Positions 1 through 8,314 of a DNA stretch of 64,000 nt are shown here, one piece after another. The notes beneath the pieces are model-generated. The model did not search any database, was not told the DNA's origin, and saw only the letters and a list, made by a program, of their open reading frames with translations. A program made the translations under genes and the position numbers. This DNA comes from Variovorax sp. IB41 (GTDB taxonomy: Bacteria > Pseudomonadota > Gammaproteobacteria > Burkholderiales > Burkholderiaceae_C). The stretch is taken from assembly GCF_016405905.1 (NCBI RefSeq), contig NZ_JAEFCB010000013.1, forward strand, positions 1 to 64,000, read 5' to 3'. The first letter of the stretch is position 1, and each line of letters opens with the position of its first letter.

Positions 1-1
1 G

Positions 2-55
2 CTCGAGGCGATGAAGAGCTTCACCAACACCAAGACCTATTCGCTGCCCTGGTAA
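2..55 (+). CDS. 3' end of an unidentified gene (partial)
   Basis: An open frame enters from the left edge and ends in LEAMKSFTNTKTYSLPW followed by TAA. It stops 11 bases before the start of the PhnZ-like gene on the same strand, so it is probably the preceding gene of the same operon. In phosphonate operons this position is often held by another 2-aminoethylphosphonate enzyme or transporter gene, but seventeen residues are too few to identify the family and I do not name one. Confidence 0.55.
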   Translation, partial: LEAMKSFTNTKTYSLPW

Positions 56-66
56 TCGCAAGCATC

Positions 67-633
67 ATGAGCCTGAGCCTTGACGACATCGTCGGCCTCT
101 TCGAAACGAAGGGCCACGCGCAGTACGACGGCGAACCCGTCACGCAACTCGAACACGCCCTGCAGTCGGCGCACCTGGCCGAGCAGGGGGGCGCCGGCAG
201 CGCGCTGATCGCGGCCTCGCTGCTGCACGACCTGGGCCACCTGCTGCACGACTTCGGCGGCACGCCGACGCAGCAGGGGCTCGACGACCTGCACCAGTAC
301 CGCTGCCTGCCATTTCTTCGCGCGCTGTTCGGGCCGGCCACGCTGGAGCCGATCCGCCTGCATGTGGACGCCAAGCGCTTCCTGTGCGCGCGCGTGCCCG
401 GTTACCTGGAGGCGCTGTCGCCCGATTCGAAGCGCAGCCTGCAACTGCAGGGCGGCGTCTTCGACTCCGCGCAGGCCAGTGCTTTCGAGGCCCTGCCGTA
501 TGCAATGGATGCGGTGCGCCTGCGGCGCTGGGACGACACAGCCAAGTTGGCCGATGCGAAGACGCCCGACCTCGCGCACTACGCGCGACACCTGGCGATC
601 GCCGCGAAGCCCGTTGCCACGGCGCAGCCGTGA
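67..633 (+). CDS. phnZ: PhnZ-like HD-domain phosphonate oxygenase
   Basis: This 188-residue protein is an HD-fold protein of the PhnZ/MIOX type. PhnZ is a mixed-valence di-iron oxygenase that splits 2-amino-1-hydroxyethylphosphonate into glycine and phosphate. The HD pair is in LLHDLGH (H54, D55, H58). H30, H76, H99 and D156 or D157 fall where PhnZ has its other iron ligands. The Y20-x-x-E23 pair (QYDGE) matches the Tyr/Glu substrate lid that separates PhnZ from plain HD phosphohydrolases. Length is normal for the family. The gene follows an unknown gene by 11 bases and abuts a GNAT gene. The ligand matching is from memory of the family, so the substrate is inferred; a related di-iron oxygenase on another aminophosphonate is possible. 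Confidence 0.75.
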   Translation: MSLSLDDIVGLFETKGHAQYDGEPVTQLEHALQSAHLAEQGGAGSALIAASLLHDLGHLLHDFGGTPTQQGLDDLHQYRCLPFLRALFGPATLEPIRLHVDAKRFLCARVPGYLEALSPDSKRSLQLQGGVFDSAQASAFEALPYAMDAVRLRRWDDTAKLADAKTPDLAHYARHLAIAAKPVATAQP

Positions 634-653
634 GCGTCCCGCGGGCATCGGCA

Positions 654-1079
654 ATGCAGCGCCGCAAGGCGGGGCCGGACGACATTCCCTTCCTGCTCGA
701 CCTGCGGCAGCAGACGATGAACGCCCACGTACTGGCGTCCGGAGGCGAGATCAGCGACGCGCATCACATGACGCGGCTGATGCATCGCTTCGAGTGCGCC
801 GAGGTCCTGCTGCACGAGGGCGCGCCGGTCGGCCTGCTCAAGGTGTCGCGCGATCCGCAGGAGTGGGTAGTCATCCAGATCCAGCTGGCACCTGGTTACC
901 AGGGCGGCGGCATCGGAGCCGGCCTGTTGGCCGAAGTCATCGACGAGGCCGCGCGCGCCGGTGTCGACCTCACGCTCAGCGTGCTGAAGGCGAATCCGGC
1001 GAAGGCGCTGTACGAACGCTTCGGGTTCGTCGTCGAGCGCGAGTCCGAGTTTTCCTTCGACATGCGGCGCAAGCCCTGA
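654..1079 (+). CDS. GNAT family N-acetyltransferase
   Basis: A 141-residue single-domain GNAT acetyltransferase. The acetyl-CoA pyrophosphate loop is visible as QGGGIGAGLL, followed by the typical closing segment NPAKALYERFGFVVE. It probably acetylates a small amine; next to a PhnZ-like gene an aminophosphonate or related amine is plausible but not shown. I chose ATG 654, whose product MQRRKAGPDDIPF looks like a normal GNAT start. A GTG at 630 overlaps the stop of the upstream gene as GTGA and would add eight residues by translational coupling. The gene lies 17 bases before the FAD oxidoreductase and is co-directional with it. Confidence 0.8.
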   Translation: MQRRKAGPDDIPFLLDLRQQTMNAHVLASGGEISDAHHMTRLMHRFECAEVLLHEGAPVGLLKVSRDPQEWVVIQIQLAPGYQGGGIGAGLLAEVIDEAARAGVDLTLSVLKANPAKALYERFGFVVERESEFSFDMRRKP

Positions 1080-1096
1080 AAACCTGCGAGCCCGAC

Positions 1097-2485
1097 ATGC
1101 GCCCTTTCTGGATCGAACAGGCCCTCTTCAACGACGGCGACCTCGCGCCCGCGCTGCAGGGCGAACACAGCGCCGATGTCTGCATCGTCGGCGGCGGCTT
1201 CACCGGCCTGTGGACGGCGATCCAGGCCAAGCTGCAGGCGCCGGCGCTGGACATCGTCATCCTCGAGAGCGACCTCTGCGGCGCCGGCGCGAGCGGCCGC
1301 AATGGCGGTTGCCTCCTCACCTGGTCGGCCAAGTTCCTGACGCTGCGCCGGCTGTTCGGCGAAGACGAGGCAGTGCGTCTCGTGAAGGCGTCGGAGGCGG
1401 CGGTGCAGCACATCGCGGACTTCTGCGCGGCGCACGGCATCGATGCCGAACTGCGGCAGGACGGCACGCTCTACACCGCGACTTCGCAGGCACAGATCGG
1501 CACGCTCGATCCGATGATGCAGGCGCTGGAGGCGCGCGGCATCCATTCCTACCGCACGCTGCCGCCCGATGAAGTGGCGCGGCGCTCGGGCTCCGCGCGC
1601 AACCTGGCCGGCGTGTATTCGCCGATCGCCGCCACCGTGCATCCAGGCAAGCTGGTGCGGGGCCTGCGGCGCGTGGCATTGGCCATGGGCATCCGCATCC
1701 ACGAACGCACGCCGATGCTGGACTTCAGCACCGGCCATCCGGTGGTGGTGCGCACGCCGGCCGGCAGCGTGCGCGCGAAGAAGCTGGTGCTGGCGATGAA
1801 TGCGTGGATGGCCAGCACCTTCCCGCAGTTCGAGCGGACCATCGCCATCGTGTCGAGCGACATGATCATCACCGAGCGGTGCCCGCAGTTGCTCCAGCAG
1901 ATCGGCCTGACCGACGGCGTCTCGGTGCTCGACTCGCGCACCTTCGTCTACTACTACCGCAGCACGGTGGACGGCCGCATCATGCTGGGCAAGGGCGGCA
2001 ACACCTTCGCGTGGGGCGGCCGCATGGCCAAGGTGTTCGACGAGCGCTCGCCCTACGAGGCCGAGCTCACGCAGGCCCTGCATGCCTTCTTTCCGGCGCT
2101 GCGCGAAACGCCGATCACCGCGAGCTGGAACGGTCCGTCGGACCGCTCGGTCACCGGCTTTCCGTTCTTCGGAAAACTCGATGGGGCGCCGCACATCTAC
2201 TACGGCTTCGGCTACTCGGGCAACGGCGTCGGGCCGACCTACATGGGCGGGCAGATCCTCTCGTCGCTGGTGCTCGACCAAGACAACGCATGGACGCGCA
2301 GCCCGATCACGAACGGGCCGCTCGGACACTTTCCGCCGGAGCCGATGCGCTACGTGGGCTCGATCGTCGTGCGCAACGCGATCCGCCGCAAGGAACTCGC
2401 CGAGGACCAGGACCGCCAGCCGTGGCTGGTGGACCGCATGCTCAGCAAGCTCGCGAACGCCGCGGGCAAGGCCGACAAGGCCTGA
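1097..2485 (+). CDS. DAO-family FAD-dependent oxidoreductase
   Basis: A 462-residue D-amino-acid-oxidase-type flavoprotein. The dinucleotide-binding motif VGGGFTG sits at residues 31-37, followed by an acidic ESDLCGAGASGRNGG segment that contacts FAD. The C-terminal GFGYSGNGVGPTYMGG closes the FAD site. Members oxidise amines or amino acids to imines. Enzymes of this type occur in aminophosphonate clusters, where some oxidise 2-aminoethylphosphonate or its N-methyl form, so the location after a PhnZ-like gene suggests such a substrate; this is inference. The start ATG 1097 leaves a short 5' gap to the GNAT gene. It is the last gene of the operon and is followed by a REP-like repeat. Confidence 0.82.
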   Translation: MRPFWIEQALFNDGDLAPALQGEHSADVCIVGGGFTGLWTAIQAKLQAPALDIVILESDLCGAGASGRNGGCLLTWSAKFLTLRRLFGEDEAVRLVKASEAAVQHIADFCAAHGIDAELRQDGTLYTATSQAQIGTLDPMMQALEARGIHSYRTLPPDEVARRSGSARNLAGVYSPIAATVHPGKLVRGLRRVALAMGIRIHERTPMLDFSTGHPVVVRTPAGSVRAKKLVLAMNAWMASTFPQFERTIAIVSSDMIITERCPQLLQQIGLTDGVSVLDSRTFVYYYRSTVDGRIMLGKGGNTFAWGGRMAKVFDERSPYEAELTQALHAFFPALRETPITASWNGPSDRSVTGFPFFGKLDGAPHIYYGFGYSGNGVGPTYMGGQILSSLVLDQDNAWTRSPITNGPLGHFPPEPMRYVGSIVVRNAIRRKELAEDQDRQPWLVDRMLSKLANAAGKADKA

Positions 2486-2505
2486 GCCGCAACACGCCAC
2501 GGGCA

Positions 2506-2632
2506 CCGTTCGGGCTGAGCTTGTCGAAGCCTTGCGCCCGCGTCGAACAGCCCTTCGACAAGCTCAGGGCGAACGGGCAGGAGCGAGGCTCAGGGCGAAC
2601 GGGCAGGGGCGAGGCTCAGAGCGAACGGATGA
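2506..2632. repeat. REP-like inverted repeat with tandem copies of its right end
   Basis: Two arms, about 2506-2530 and 2552-2576, form an imperfect inverted repeat built on GAGCTTGTCGAAGC and its complement. Two related hairpins lie at 7324-7392 and 10780-10839. Here the right arm is followed by a tandem array with a 26-base period (2562-2587, 2588-2613, 2614-2631), each unit beginning GCTCAG(G/A)GCGAACGG. The element sits between the convergent oxidoreductase and transaminase genes and may act as a shared terminator or mRNA-end structure. Confidence 0.75.
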
Positions 2633-2638
2633 GTGAGA

Positions 2639-3994
2639 TCAGTTGGTTTCCGCGAGCGCGTCGGCCAGCGCGTTGACCATGCGGTCGATCTCGGCCTTCT
2701 CCGCGATGAAGGGCGGCGCGAGCTGGATCGTGTCGCCGCCGTAGCGCACGTAGAAGCCCTTCTTCCAGCAGTTCATCGCGATCTCGTACGGGCGGCGCGC
2801 GGGCTCGCCCGGCAGCGCCGCGATCGTGAGGCCGGCGGCGAGGCCGAAGTTGCGGATGTCGGTGACGTGCTTGCTGCCCTTCAAGCTGTGCACCGCGTTC
2901 TCGAAGTGCGGGGCCAGCGTCTGCACGCGGCCGATCATGTCTTCCTTTTGCAGCACGTCGAGCGCGGCGATGCCCGCGGCGCAGGCCACCGGGTGCGCGC
3001 CGTAGGTGTAGCCGTGCGGAAATTCGAGCATGTAGTCGGGGCCGCCGGCCGCCATGAAGGTGTCGTAGATCTCCTTGCTCGCGACCACGGCGCCCAGCGG
3101 CTGCGCGCCGTTGGTCACCTGCTTGGCGATGTTCATGATGTCGGGCGTCACGCCGAAGGCTTCCGCGCCGGTGAGCGCGCCGCAGCGGCCGAAGCCGGTG
3201 ATGACCTCGTCGAAGATCAGGAGGATGTTGTGCGCGGTGCAGATGTCGCGCAGGCGTTTCAGATAGCCCTTGGGCGGGATCACCACGCCGGCCGAGCCCG
3301 CGAAGGGCTCCACGATCACGGCCGCGATGTTCGAGGCGTCGTGCAGCGCGATGAGGTCGAGCAGGCGGTCGGCCAGCTCCGCGCCGCTCTCGGCCATGCC
3401 GCGCGTGAAGGCGTTCGATGCGAGTTGCGTGTGTGGCAGGTGGTCGGCTTCGACGCCCTGGCCGAAGAGCTTGCGGTTGGCCGCGATGCCGCCGACGGAA
3501 ATGCCGCCGTAGTTCACGCCGTGGTAGCCCTTCTCCCGGCCGATCAGGCGCGTCTTGCTGGCCTGGCCCTTGGTGCGCCAGTAGGCGCGCGCCATCTTGA
3601 GCGACGTGTCGGCTGCCTCGGAGCCCGAGCCGGTGAAGAACACGTAGTCCAGGCCCGCGGGCGTCAGCTCCTTGATCTTGTTGGCCAGCTCGAACGAGAG
3701 CGGGTGGCCGAACTGGAAGGCGGGCGAGTAGTCGAGCCTGGCGATCTGGCGGCTCACCGCCTCGGTGATCTCGGGGCGGCCGTGGCCCAGGCCCGAGCAC
3801 CACAGGCCCGAGAGGCCGTCGAAGATCTTGCGGCCTTCGTTGTCGGTGAAGTACGCGCCCTTGGCCTCCACGATGATCCGCGGATCGGCCTTGAAGCTGC
3901 GGTTGGCCGTGTAGGGCATCCAGTGCGCTTCGAGCCAGGCGGCGTCGGTGCGCGCGGTGGGCGTCGGTTCGATGGCGGGCGTGGCGAGGGTCAT
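2639..3994 (-). CDS. Omega-amino acid:pyruvate aminotransferase (class III)
   Basis: A 451-residue class III PLP transaminase that closely resembles Pseudomonas beta-alanine/omega-amino-acid:pyruvate transaminases throughout (LEAHWMPYTANR, GREKGYHGVN, LASNAFTRGM, ASNIAAVIVEP). The PLP lysine is K291 in IAKQVTNG, the PLP-ring aspartate is D262 in FDEVITGFGR, and the phosphate loop is GSGSE at 122-126. These enzymes move the amino group of a terminal amine such as beta-alanine to pyruvate. It is transcribed toward the oxidoreductase and is divergent from the LysR gene at 4103, which probably controls it. An aminophosphonate-related amine is possible from context, but the family resemblance favours beta-alanine-type substrates. 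Confidence 0.85.
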   Translation of the reverse strand: MTLATPAIEPTPTARTDAAWLEAHWMPYTANRSFKADPRIIVEAKGAYFTDNEGRKIFDGLSGLWCSGLGHGRPEITEAVSRQIARLDYSPAFQFGHPLSFELANKIKELTPAGLDYVFFTGSGSEAADTSLKMARAYWRTKGQASKTRLIGREKGYHGVNYGGISVGGIAANRKLFGQGVEADHLPHTQLASNAFTRGMAESGAELADRLLDLIALHDASNIAAVIVEPFAGSAGVVIPPKGYLKRLRDICTAHNILLIFDEVITGFGRCGALTGAEAFGVTPDIMNIAKQVTNGAQPLGAVVASKEIYDTFMAAGGPDYMLEFPHGYTYGAHPVACAAGIAALDVLQKEDMIGRVQTLAPHFENAVHSLKGSKHVTDIRNFGLAAGLTIAALPGEPARRPYEIAMNCWKKGFYVRYGGDTIQLAPPFIAEKAEIDRMVNALADALAETN

Positions 3995-4102
3995 GGCGCT
4001 TCCCGCATGCAGGCGGGCTCCGGGGGGTGAAGGAATGCGCCGATTGTTCGCAGTGCCTTCAGTGTGGAGAATGGCGCAATATCAATGTTCACTTGACGAT
4101 CC

Positions 4103-5074
4103 ATGCAAGTAAAGGCCAAAGCTCCGCAAGCCTCCCATAACAGTGCCCCCAGCGCCCGAAACCGTGCGGTCCTGGGTCAGCTCAGCGACATGGACCTGCG
4201 CCTGCTCAAGGTGTTCAAGAGCGTGGTCGATTGCGGCGGCATGGCGGCGGCCGAGCTGGAGCTCAACATCGGCACCTCGACCGTGAGCCGGCATGTGAAG
4301 GACCTGGAGACGCGGCTGGGCCTCGTGCTCTGCCGGCGCGGGCGCGCGGGCTTCGCGCTCACGGCCGAGGGGCAGCGCGTCTATGACGAGACGCTCAGGC
4401 TGCTGGCGTCGGTCGATGCCTTCCGCGGCAGCATCGACGACATCCACAACCGCATGGGCGGGCAGCTGGAGGTCGCGCTCTTCGACAAGACGGCCACCAA
4501 CCCGAAGGCGCGCATCGGCGAGGCCATCGCGCGCTTCACCGCCATCGCGCCCGAGGTGAACCTGGCGGTGCACGTGGGCTCGATCAACGCGATCGAGCAG
4601 GGCGTGCTGGAGGGCAACTTCCAGATCGGCATCATCCCGGCGCACCGCAGCTCCAAGAGCCTCGTGTATGCGGACCTGTTCGACGAGACGATGCTGCTGT
4701 ATTGCGGCAAGGGCCATCCGCTGTTCGACAGCCCGCACGCGAAGCTCACCTGGTCGAAGCTGGGCGAGCACCATTTCGCGGGCCTCGGCTATCACTCGCC
4801 GAACATGGAACTGAGCCACCGCGCGCGGCTCTCGCGCAAGGCGACCGGCTTCGACCAGGAGGCGATCGCGACGCTGATTCTTTCGGGGCGCTTCCTGGGC
4901 TTTCTGCCCGATCACTATGCGCAGGTGTTCGAAGCGCGCGGGCTCATGAAGGCGGTGCTGCCGGCGCGCTTCAACTACGCGTGCCGGTTCGTGAGCCTGC
5001 TGCGGCGCTCGCCCAAGCCGTCGCGCGCGGTGCTGGCGTTCCAGGCGTGCCTGGAGAAAGCGCACGCGCGCTAG
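4103..5074 (+). CDS. LysR-family transcriptional regulator
   Basis: A 323-residue LysR-type regulator. The winged helix-turn-helix begins at DMDLRLLKVFKSVVDCGG (about residue 29) and includes the recognition segment IGTSTVSRHVKDLETRLGLVLCRRG. The remainder is a substrate-binding effector domain (VNLAVHVGS, FQIGIIP). It is divergent from the transaminase gene with a 108-base intergenic region, the classic arrangement for a LysR activator of its neighbour. The first roughly 28 residues are an unusual Ala/Ser-rich extension, so an internal ATG at about 4190 (MDLRLLKVF) is an alternative start. I could not define a clear T-N11-A palindrome. Confidence 0.85.
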   Translation: MQVKAKAPQASHNSAPSARNRAVLGQLSDMDLRLLKVFKSVVDCGGMAAAELELNIGTSTVSRHVKDLETRLGLVLCRRGRAGFALTAEGQRVYDETLRLLASVDAFRGSIDDIHNRMGGQLEVALFDKTATNPKARIGEAIARFTAIAPEVNLAVHVGSINAIEQGVLEGNFQIGIIPAHRSSKSLVYADLFDETMLLYCGKGHPLFDSPHAKLTWSKLGEHHFAGLGYHSPNMELSHRARLSRKATGFDQEAIATLILSGRFLGFLPDHYAQVFEARGLMKAVLPARFNYACRFVSLLRRSPKPSRAVLAFQACLEKAHAR

Positions 5075-5083
5075 CTGTTCACC

Positions 5084-5848
5084 TCAGCGCTGCCCGCTCG
5101 GCAGCAGCAGGTGCTTGGCGCCGATGTGCGCCTCCATCTCGTGCATGTGCGCCTCGGCATCGACCATGTGCTCGGCCATGAGGCGCCGCACTTCTTCCGC
5201 ATCTTCCTTGCGGTAGGCCGCCAGCAGCTGCGTGTGATAGTCGACGTTGGCCTCGCCGAAGTGGTGATGGTCCAGCGCCTTCTTGTAGACCACGAGGTCG
5301 CGCAGCAGGTCGTTGAGAAAACGGCACATGAAGGAGAGCACCGGGTTGGGGCAGCTCTCGGCCAGCATCGTGTGGAACGCCAGTTCGGCCTCGCGCTGCA
5401 TGCGCAGCTCGTCCTCGTTGGTGGGCTCGATGGTGCACAGGCGCACGTTCTCTTCGAGCTGATCGAACTGCGCGGTCGTCAGGCGGCCGACCACGCTCAC
5501 GGCCAGCTCGGGCTCCAGCACCTTGCGCAGCTGGTAGATGTGATGTCCGTCCAGATGATGGAAGTGCAGGAAGTTGCGCAGCGGTTCCGAGGCATGGTCC
5601 ACGGACACCTGCTGTAGATAGGCACCGCCCCCGGGGCCGGTGCGGATCGAGATGAGCCCGCGCACTTCCAGCGCCTTCAACGCCTCGCGCACCGTGCTCT
5701 TCGAATAGCCGAAGAGCTCGATCAGTTCCTTCTCGTTCGGCAGGCGATCGCCGGGTTGCTTCCTCTCGGCAACGATCCATCGCTTGACGTCTTCGACGAT
5801 GACGTCCGAGAGCTTTTGCCGTTTGGGGCGGTGTTGGCCCACTGTCAT
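5084..5848 (-). CDS. GntR-family (FadR/FCD) transcriptional regulator
   Basis: A 254-residue FadR-subfamily GntR repressor. The N-terminal winged helix has RLPNEKELIELFGYSKSTVREALKALEVRGLI (about 35-66) followed by the wing RTGPGGGAYL. The C-terminal all-helical FCD ligand domain includes LRKVLEPELA, EAELAFHTMLAE and YHTQLLAAYRKEDAEEVRRLMAEHM. FCD domains bind small organic acids, often with a metal held by histidines. It is divergent from the periplasmic binding protein at 6069 with 220 bases between, so it most likely controls that transporter operon. The ligand is unknown. Confidence 0.87.
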   Translation of the reverse strand: MTVGQHRPKRQKLSDVIVEDVKRWIVAERKQPGDRLPNEKELIELFGYSKSTVREALKALEVRGLISIRTGPGGGAYLQQVSVDHASEPLRNFLHFHHLDGHHIYQLRKVLEPELAVSVVGRLTTAQFDQLEENVRLCTIEPTNEDELRMQREAELAFHTMLAESCPNPVLSFMCRFLNDLLRDLVVYKKALDHHHFGEANVDYHTQLLAAYRKEDAEEVRRLMAEHMVDAEAHMHEMEAHIGAKHLLLPSGQR

Positions 5849-6068
5849 TCACACGCTCCATGCCCATCGGGAGATGCGCGGGATGCGCAACAGCGCGCGA
5901 TCTTAAACGGCGTCATGGGTGGGTCCAGTTGGTTTTGGGCACAAGGCTTGCTAGCGGGTTTTTACCAACATATTAATCCTATTTATCCGCTTAAATTCGC
6001 CGGCACCCGCAGGCCCCCCTTTCAGGCACCCCTTCCACTTACTTCCACACCACGACCGGAGAACTCCC
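5849..6068. promoter_or_regulatory. Divergent control region of the GntR gene and the ABC operon
   Basis: This 220-base gap contains an AT-rich patch around 5955-5995 (TTTTTACCAACATATTAATC and following) that stands out against the GC-rich surroundings and is the likely promoter/operator zone. I could not find a convincing symmetric FadR-type operator by eye. Confidence 0.4.
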
Positions 6069-7274
6069 ATGCAACGCAGACACCTTCTTCAGCTGGCCGC
6101 CCTGTCGGCCGCCCCGGCTTCGCTCCTGGCGAGCCGCTCGGTCTTCGCGCAATCGGCGGACGCCATCCGCTTCGGCTGCCCGGTCCCGATGTCGGGCGCC
6201 TTCGCGGCCAACGGCAAGTTCGCCGACCTGGGCATGAAGCTGGCGATCGAGCAGTACGGCAGCGTGCTGAAGCGCCCGCTCGCCTACACGGTGCTCGACA
6301 CCGAGGGCAAGCCCGCCACCGCCGTGCGCAAGGTGCAGGAAGCCTCGCAGCAGCAGGGCGCCAAGTTCTTCGCGGGCGGCATCCTCTCGTCCGAAGCGCT
6401 CGCCATGGGCAAGGAAGCCGAGAAGGCCGGCGGCCTCTTCATCACCACCGCGGGTGCCGACGAGATCACGGGCAAGGACTGCAACCCCGCCACCTTCCGC
6501 TGGTCGGTGCCCACCTTCGGCGCGATCGAGCAGACGGTGCGCCCGCTGATCGCCTCGATGCCCAAGGCCAAGCGCTGGTACACCATCACGCCGCAGTACG
6601 TGTTCGGCGATGGCCTCCTGAGTGCCGCCAAGAACATCTTCCAGGAGAAGGGCATCGAGCACGTGGGCAACAGCTACCACTCGCTCAACGAGAAGGAATT
6701 CAGCGGCTACCTCACCAACGCGATGGCAGCCAAGCCCGACGTGCTGCTGCTCCTGGACTTCGGCGCGCAGTCGTCGGCCGCGCTGCGCCAGGCGGTGAGC
6801 TTCGGCATGCACAAGAACATGACGATCCTCATGGCCTGGGCCTCGGGCCTGGAGCAGTTCGATGAACTCGGCGCGGACCTGTGCGACGGCGTCTACTTCG
6901 GCGCGCAGTACTGGCACACCGCCGACACCACGCTCAACAAGGACCTGGTCAAGCGCACCGCCGACAAGCTCAAGATCGTGCCCAACTACAGCCTCGCGGG
7001 CTCGTACATCTGCACCAAGATCCTGATCGACGGCATCGTGAAGGCCGGCACGGTCGACCAGAAGGCCGTCATCGCCGCGCTCGAAGGCATGAAGTTCGAC
7101 GGGCTCACCGGCACCGAGGAAATCCGCAAGGCCGACCACCAGGTCATCAAGGATTACTACCTGCTCAAGGGCAAGGCCAAGTCGAAGATGAAGGACGCGG
7201 CGGACTACGTGGACGTGGTGAGTTCGGGCAAGTCGTTCCTCGCCGCAGACAAGACCGGCTGCAAGCTGGCCTGA
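6069..7274 (+). CDS. ABC transporter substrate-binding protein (branched-chain type)
   Basis: A 401-residue periplasmic binding protein of the Leu/Ile/Val-like fold (Peripla_BP_6). The leader MQRRHLLQLAALSAAPASLL ends near SVFAQ-S and carries a twin arginine followed by hydrophobic residues, so export could be by Tat. The mature part starts IRFGCPVPMSGAFAANGKF, the usual first strand, and has YTVLDTEGKPATAVRKVQE and FITTAGADEIT. It delivers substrate to the permeases encoded directly downstream. Amides, peptides or amino-acid derivatives are likely substrates for this fold, but nothing fixes the ligand. A REP-like hairpin after the stop may stabilise the SBP message relative to the permease genes. 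Confidence 0.85.
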   Translation: MQRRHLLQLAALSAAPASLLASRSVFAQSADAIRFGCPVPMSGAFAANGKFADLGMKLAIEQYGSVLKRPLAYTVLDTEGKPATAVRKVQEASQQQGAKFFAGGILSSEALAMGKEAEKAGGLFITTAGADEITGKDCNPATFRWSVPTFGAIEQTVRPLIASMPKAKRWYTITPQYVFGDGLLSAAKNIFQEKGIEHVGNSYHSLNEKEFSGYLTNAMAAKPDVLLLLDFGAQSSAALRQAVSFGMHKNMTILMAWASGLEQFDELGADLCDGVYFGAQYWHTADTTLNKDLVKRTADKLKIVPNYSLAGSYICTKILIDGIVKAGTVDQKAVIAALEGMKFDGLTGTEEIRKADHQVIKDYYLLKGKAKSKMKDAADYVDVVSSGKSFLAADKTGCKLA

Positions 7275-7323
7275 ACCCAAGTGCATCCCACCCCGCCTGG
7301 GCAGCCTTGGCAGTGCCCGCCCA

Positions 7324-7392
7324 CCGTTCGGGCTGAGCTTGTCGAAGCCTTTCACGCCGCGCCCAGCCCTTCGACAGGCTCAGGGCGAACGG
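7324..7392. repeat. REP-like inverted repeat between SBP and livH
   Basis: Inverted repeat of about 25-base arms containing GAGCTTGTCGAAGC (left) and CCTTCGACAGGCTCAG (right). It is the same family as the copies at 2506 and 10780. Its place between a binding-protein gene and its permease gene suits a 3'-end mRNA stabiliser, as REP elements do in other operons. Confidence 0.8.
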
Positions 7393-7453
7393 GGTGGGGG
7401 AGGCGCCTGCCTGCATTCCGATCCTTCGCAGTCCACGAATCCACTGAATCTCC

Positions 7454-8314
7454 ATGACCGTCTACCTGCTCCAGACCATCAACGGAATCGGCATCGGCAT
7501 GCTGTATTTCCTGCTGGCCGTTGGCCTGTCCATCGTGTTCGGCCTGCTGCGATTCGTGAACTTCGCGCACGGCGCCTTCTACCTGCTGGGTGCCTACCTG
7601 TGCTTCCAGGCGATGCAGTGGGGCCTCAACTTCTGGGCCGCGCTGGTGCTGGTGCCGCTGTTCGTCGGCGCGCTCGGCTGGCTGGCCGAGAAGCTGCTGC
7701 TGCGCCGCGTGTACGCCAAGCCGCACGAGTTCCACATCCTGGTGACCGTGGGCCTCGCGCTCGCGGTGCAGGAGATCGTCATCGTGTTCTGGGGCCCCTT
7801 GGGCAACAGTGTGGCGACGCCCGATCTTCTGCAGGGCGTGGTGATGTGGGGCGACTTCGTGTACCCGAAGTACCGGCTCTTCGTGATCGGCTTCACCGCC
7901 GTGCTCGCGGTGCTGTTGTGGTGGGTGCTCGAAGGCACGCGCCTCGGCAGCGCGGTGCGCGCGGGGAGCGAATCGACCGAGATGGTGTCGCTCCTGGGCA
8001 TCAACGTGTTCCGCGTGTTCAGCCTGGTGTTCGCGCTGGGCGCGGCCACGGCGGCGCTGGCCGGCGTGCTGGCCGCACCCATTCGCGGCGCGGAACCTTT
8101 CATGGGCGTCGAGGCGCTCGGCGTCGCCTTCGTGGTGGTGGTGATCGGGGGCCTGGGCAGCTTCGGCGGCGCGCTGGTCGGCGGCTTGCTGATCGGCATC
8201 GTGCAGAGCCTCATGAGCACCATCTGGCCGCCCGGCGCGAGCCTGATGATCTACATCGCGATGGCGGCCGTGCTGCTCTTGCGCCCGCATGGCCTGCTCG
8301 GCCGCAAAGGATGA
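7454..8314 (+). CDS. livH: Branched-chain-type ABC permease, LivH family
   Basis: A 286-residue inner-membrane permease with about eight hydrophobic helices. Family hallmarks are GIGMLYFLLAVGLSIVFGLLRFVNFAHGAFYLLGAY at the N-terminus, SLLGINVFRVF in the cytoplasmic coupling region, and VVVIGGLGSFGGALVGGLLIG near the C-terminus. It pairs with the LivM protein encoded next, with which it overlaps by 4 bases (ATGA), so the two are translationally coupled. The name reflects fold; the substrate may not be a branched-chain amino acid. Confidence 0.88.
   Translation: MTVYLLQTINGIGIGMLYFLLAVGLSIVFGLLRFVNFAHGAFYLLGAYLCFQAMQWGLNFWAALVLVPLFVGALGWLAEKLLLRRVYAKPHEFHILVTVGLALAVQEIVIVFWGPLGNSVATPDLLQGVVMWGDFVYPKYRLFVIGFTAVLAVLLWWVLEGTRLGSAVRAGSESTEMVSLLGINVFRVFSLVFALGAATAALAGVLAAPIRGAEPFMGVEALGVAFVVVVIGGLGSFGGALVGGLLIGIVQSLMSTIWPPGASLMIYIAMAAVLLLRPHGLLGRKG

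Noticed and set aside
896..2506. A 536-codon minus-strand ORF opposite the FAD oxidoreductase
   Set aside because: Shadow frame of a high-GC gene; His/Arg/Ala-rich without domains.
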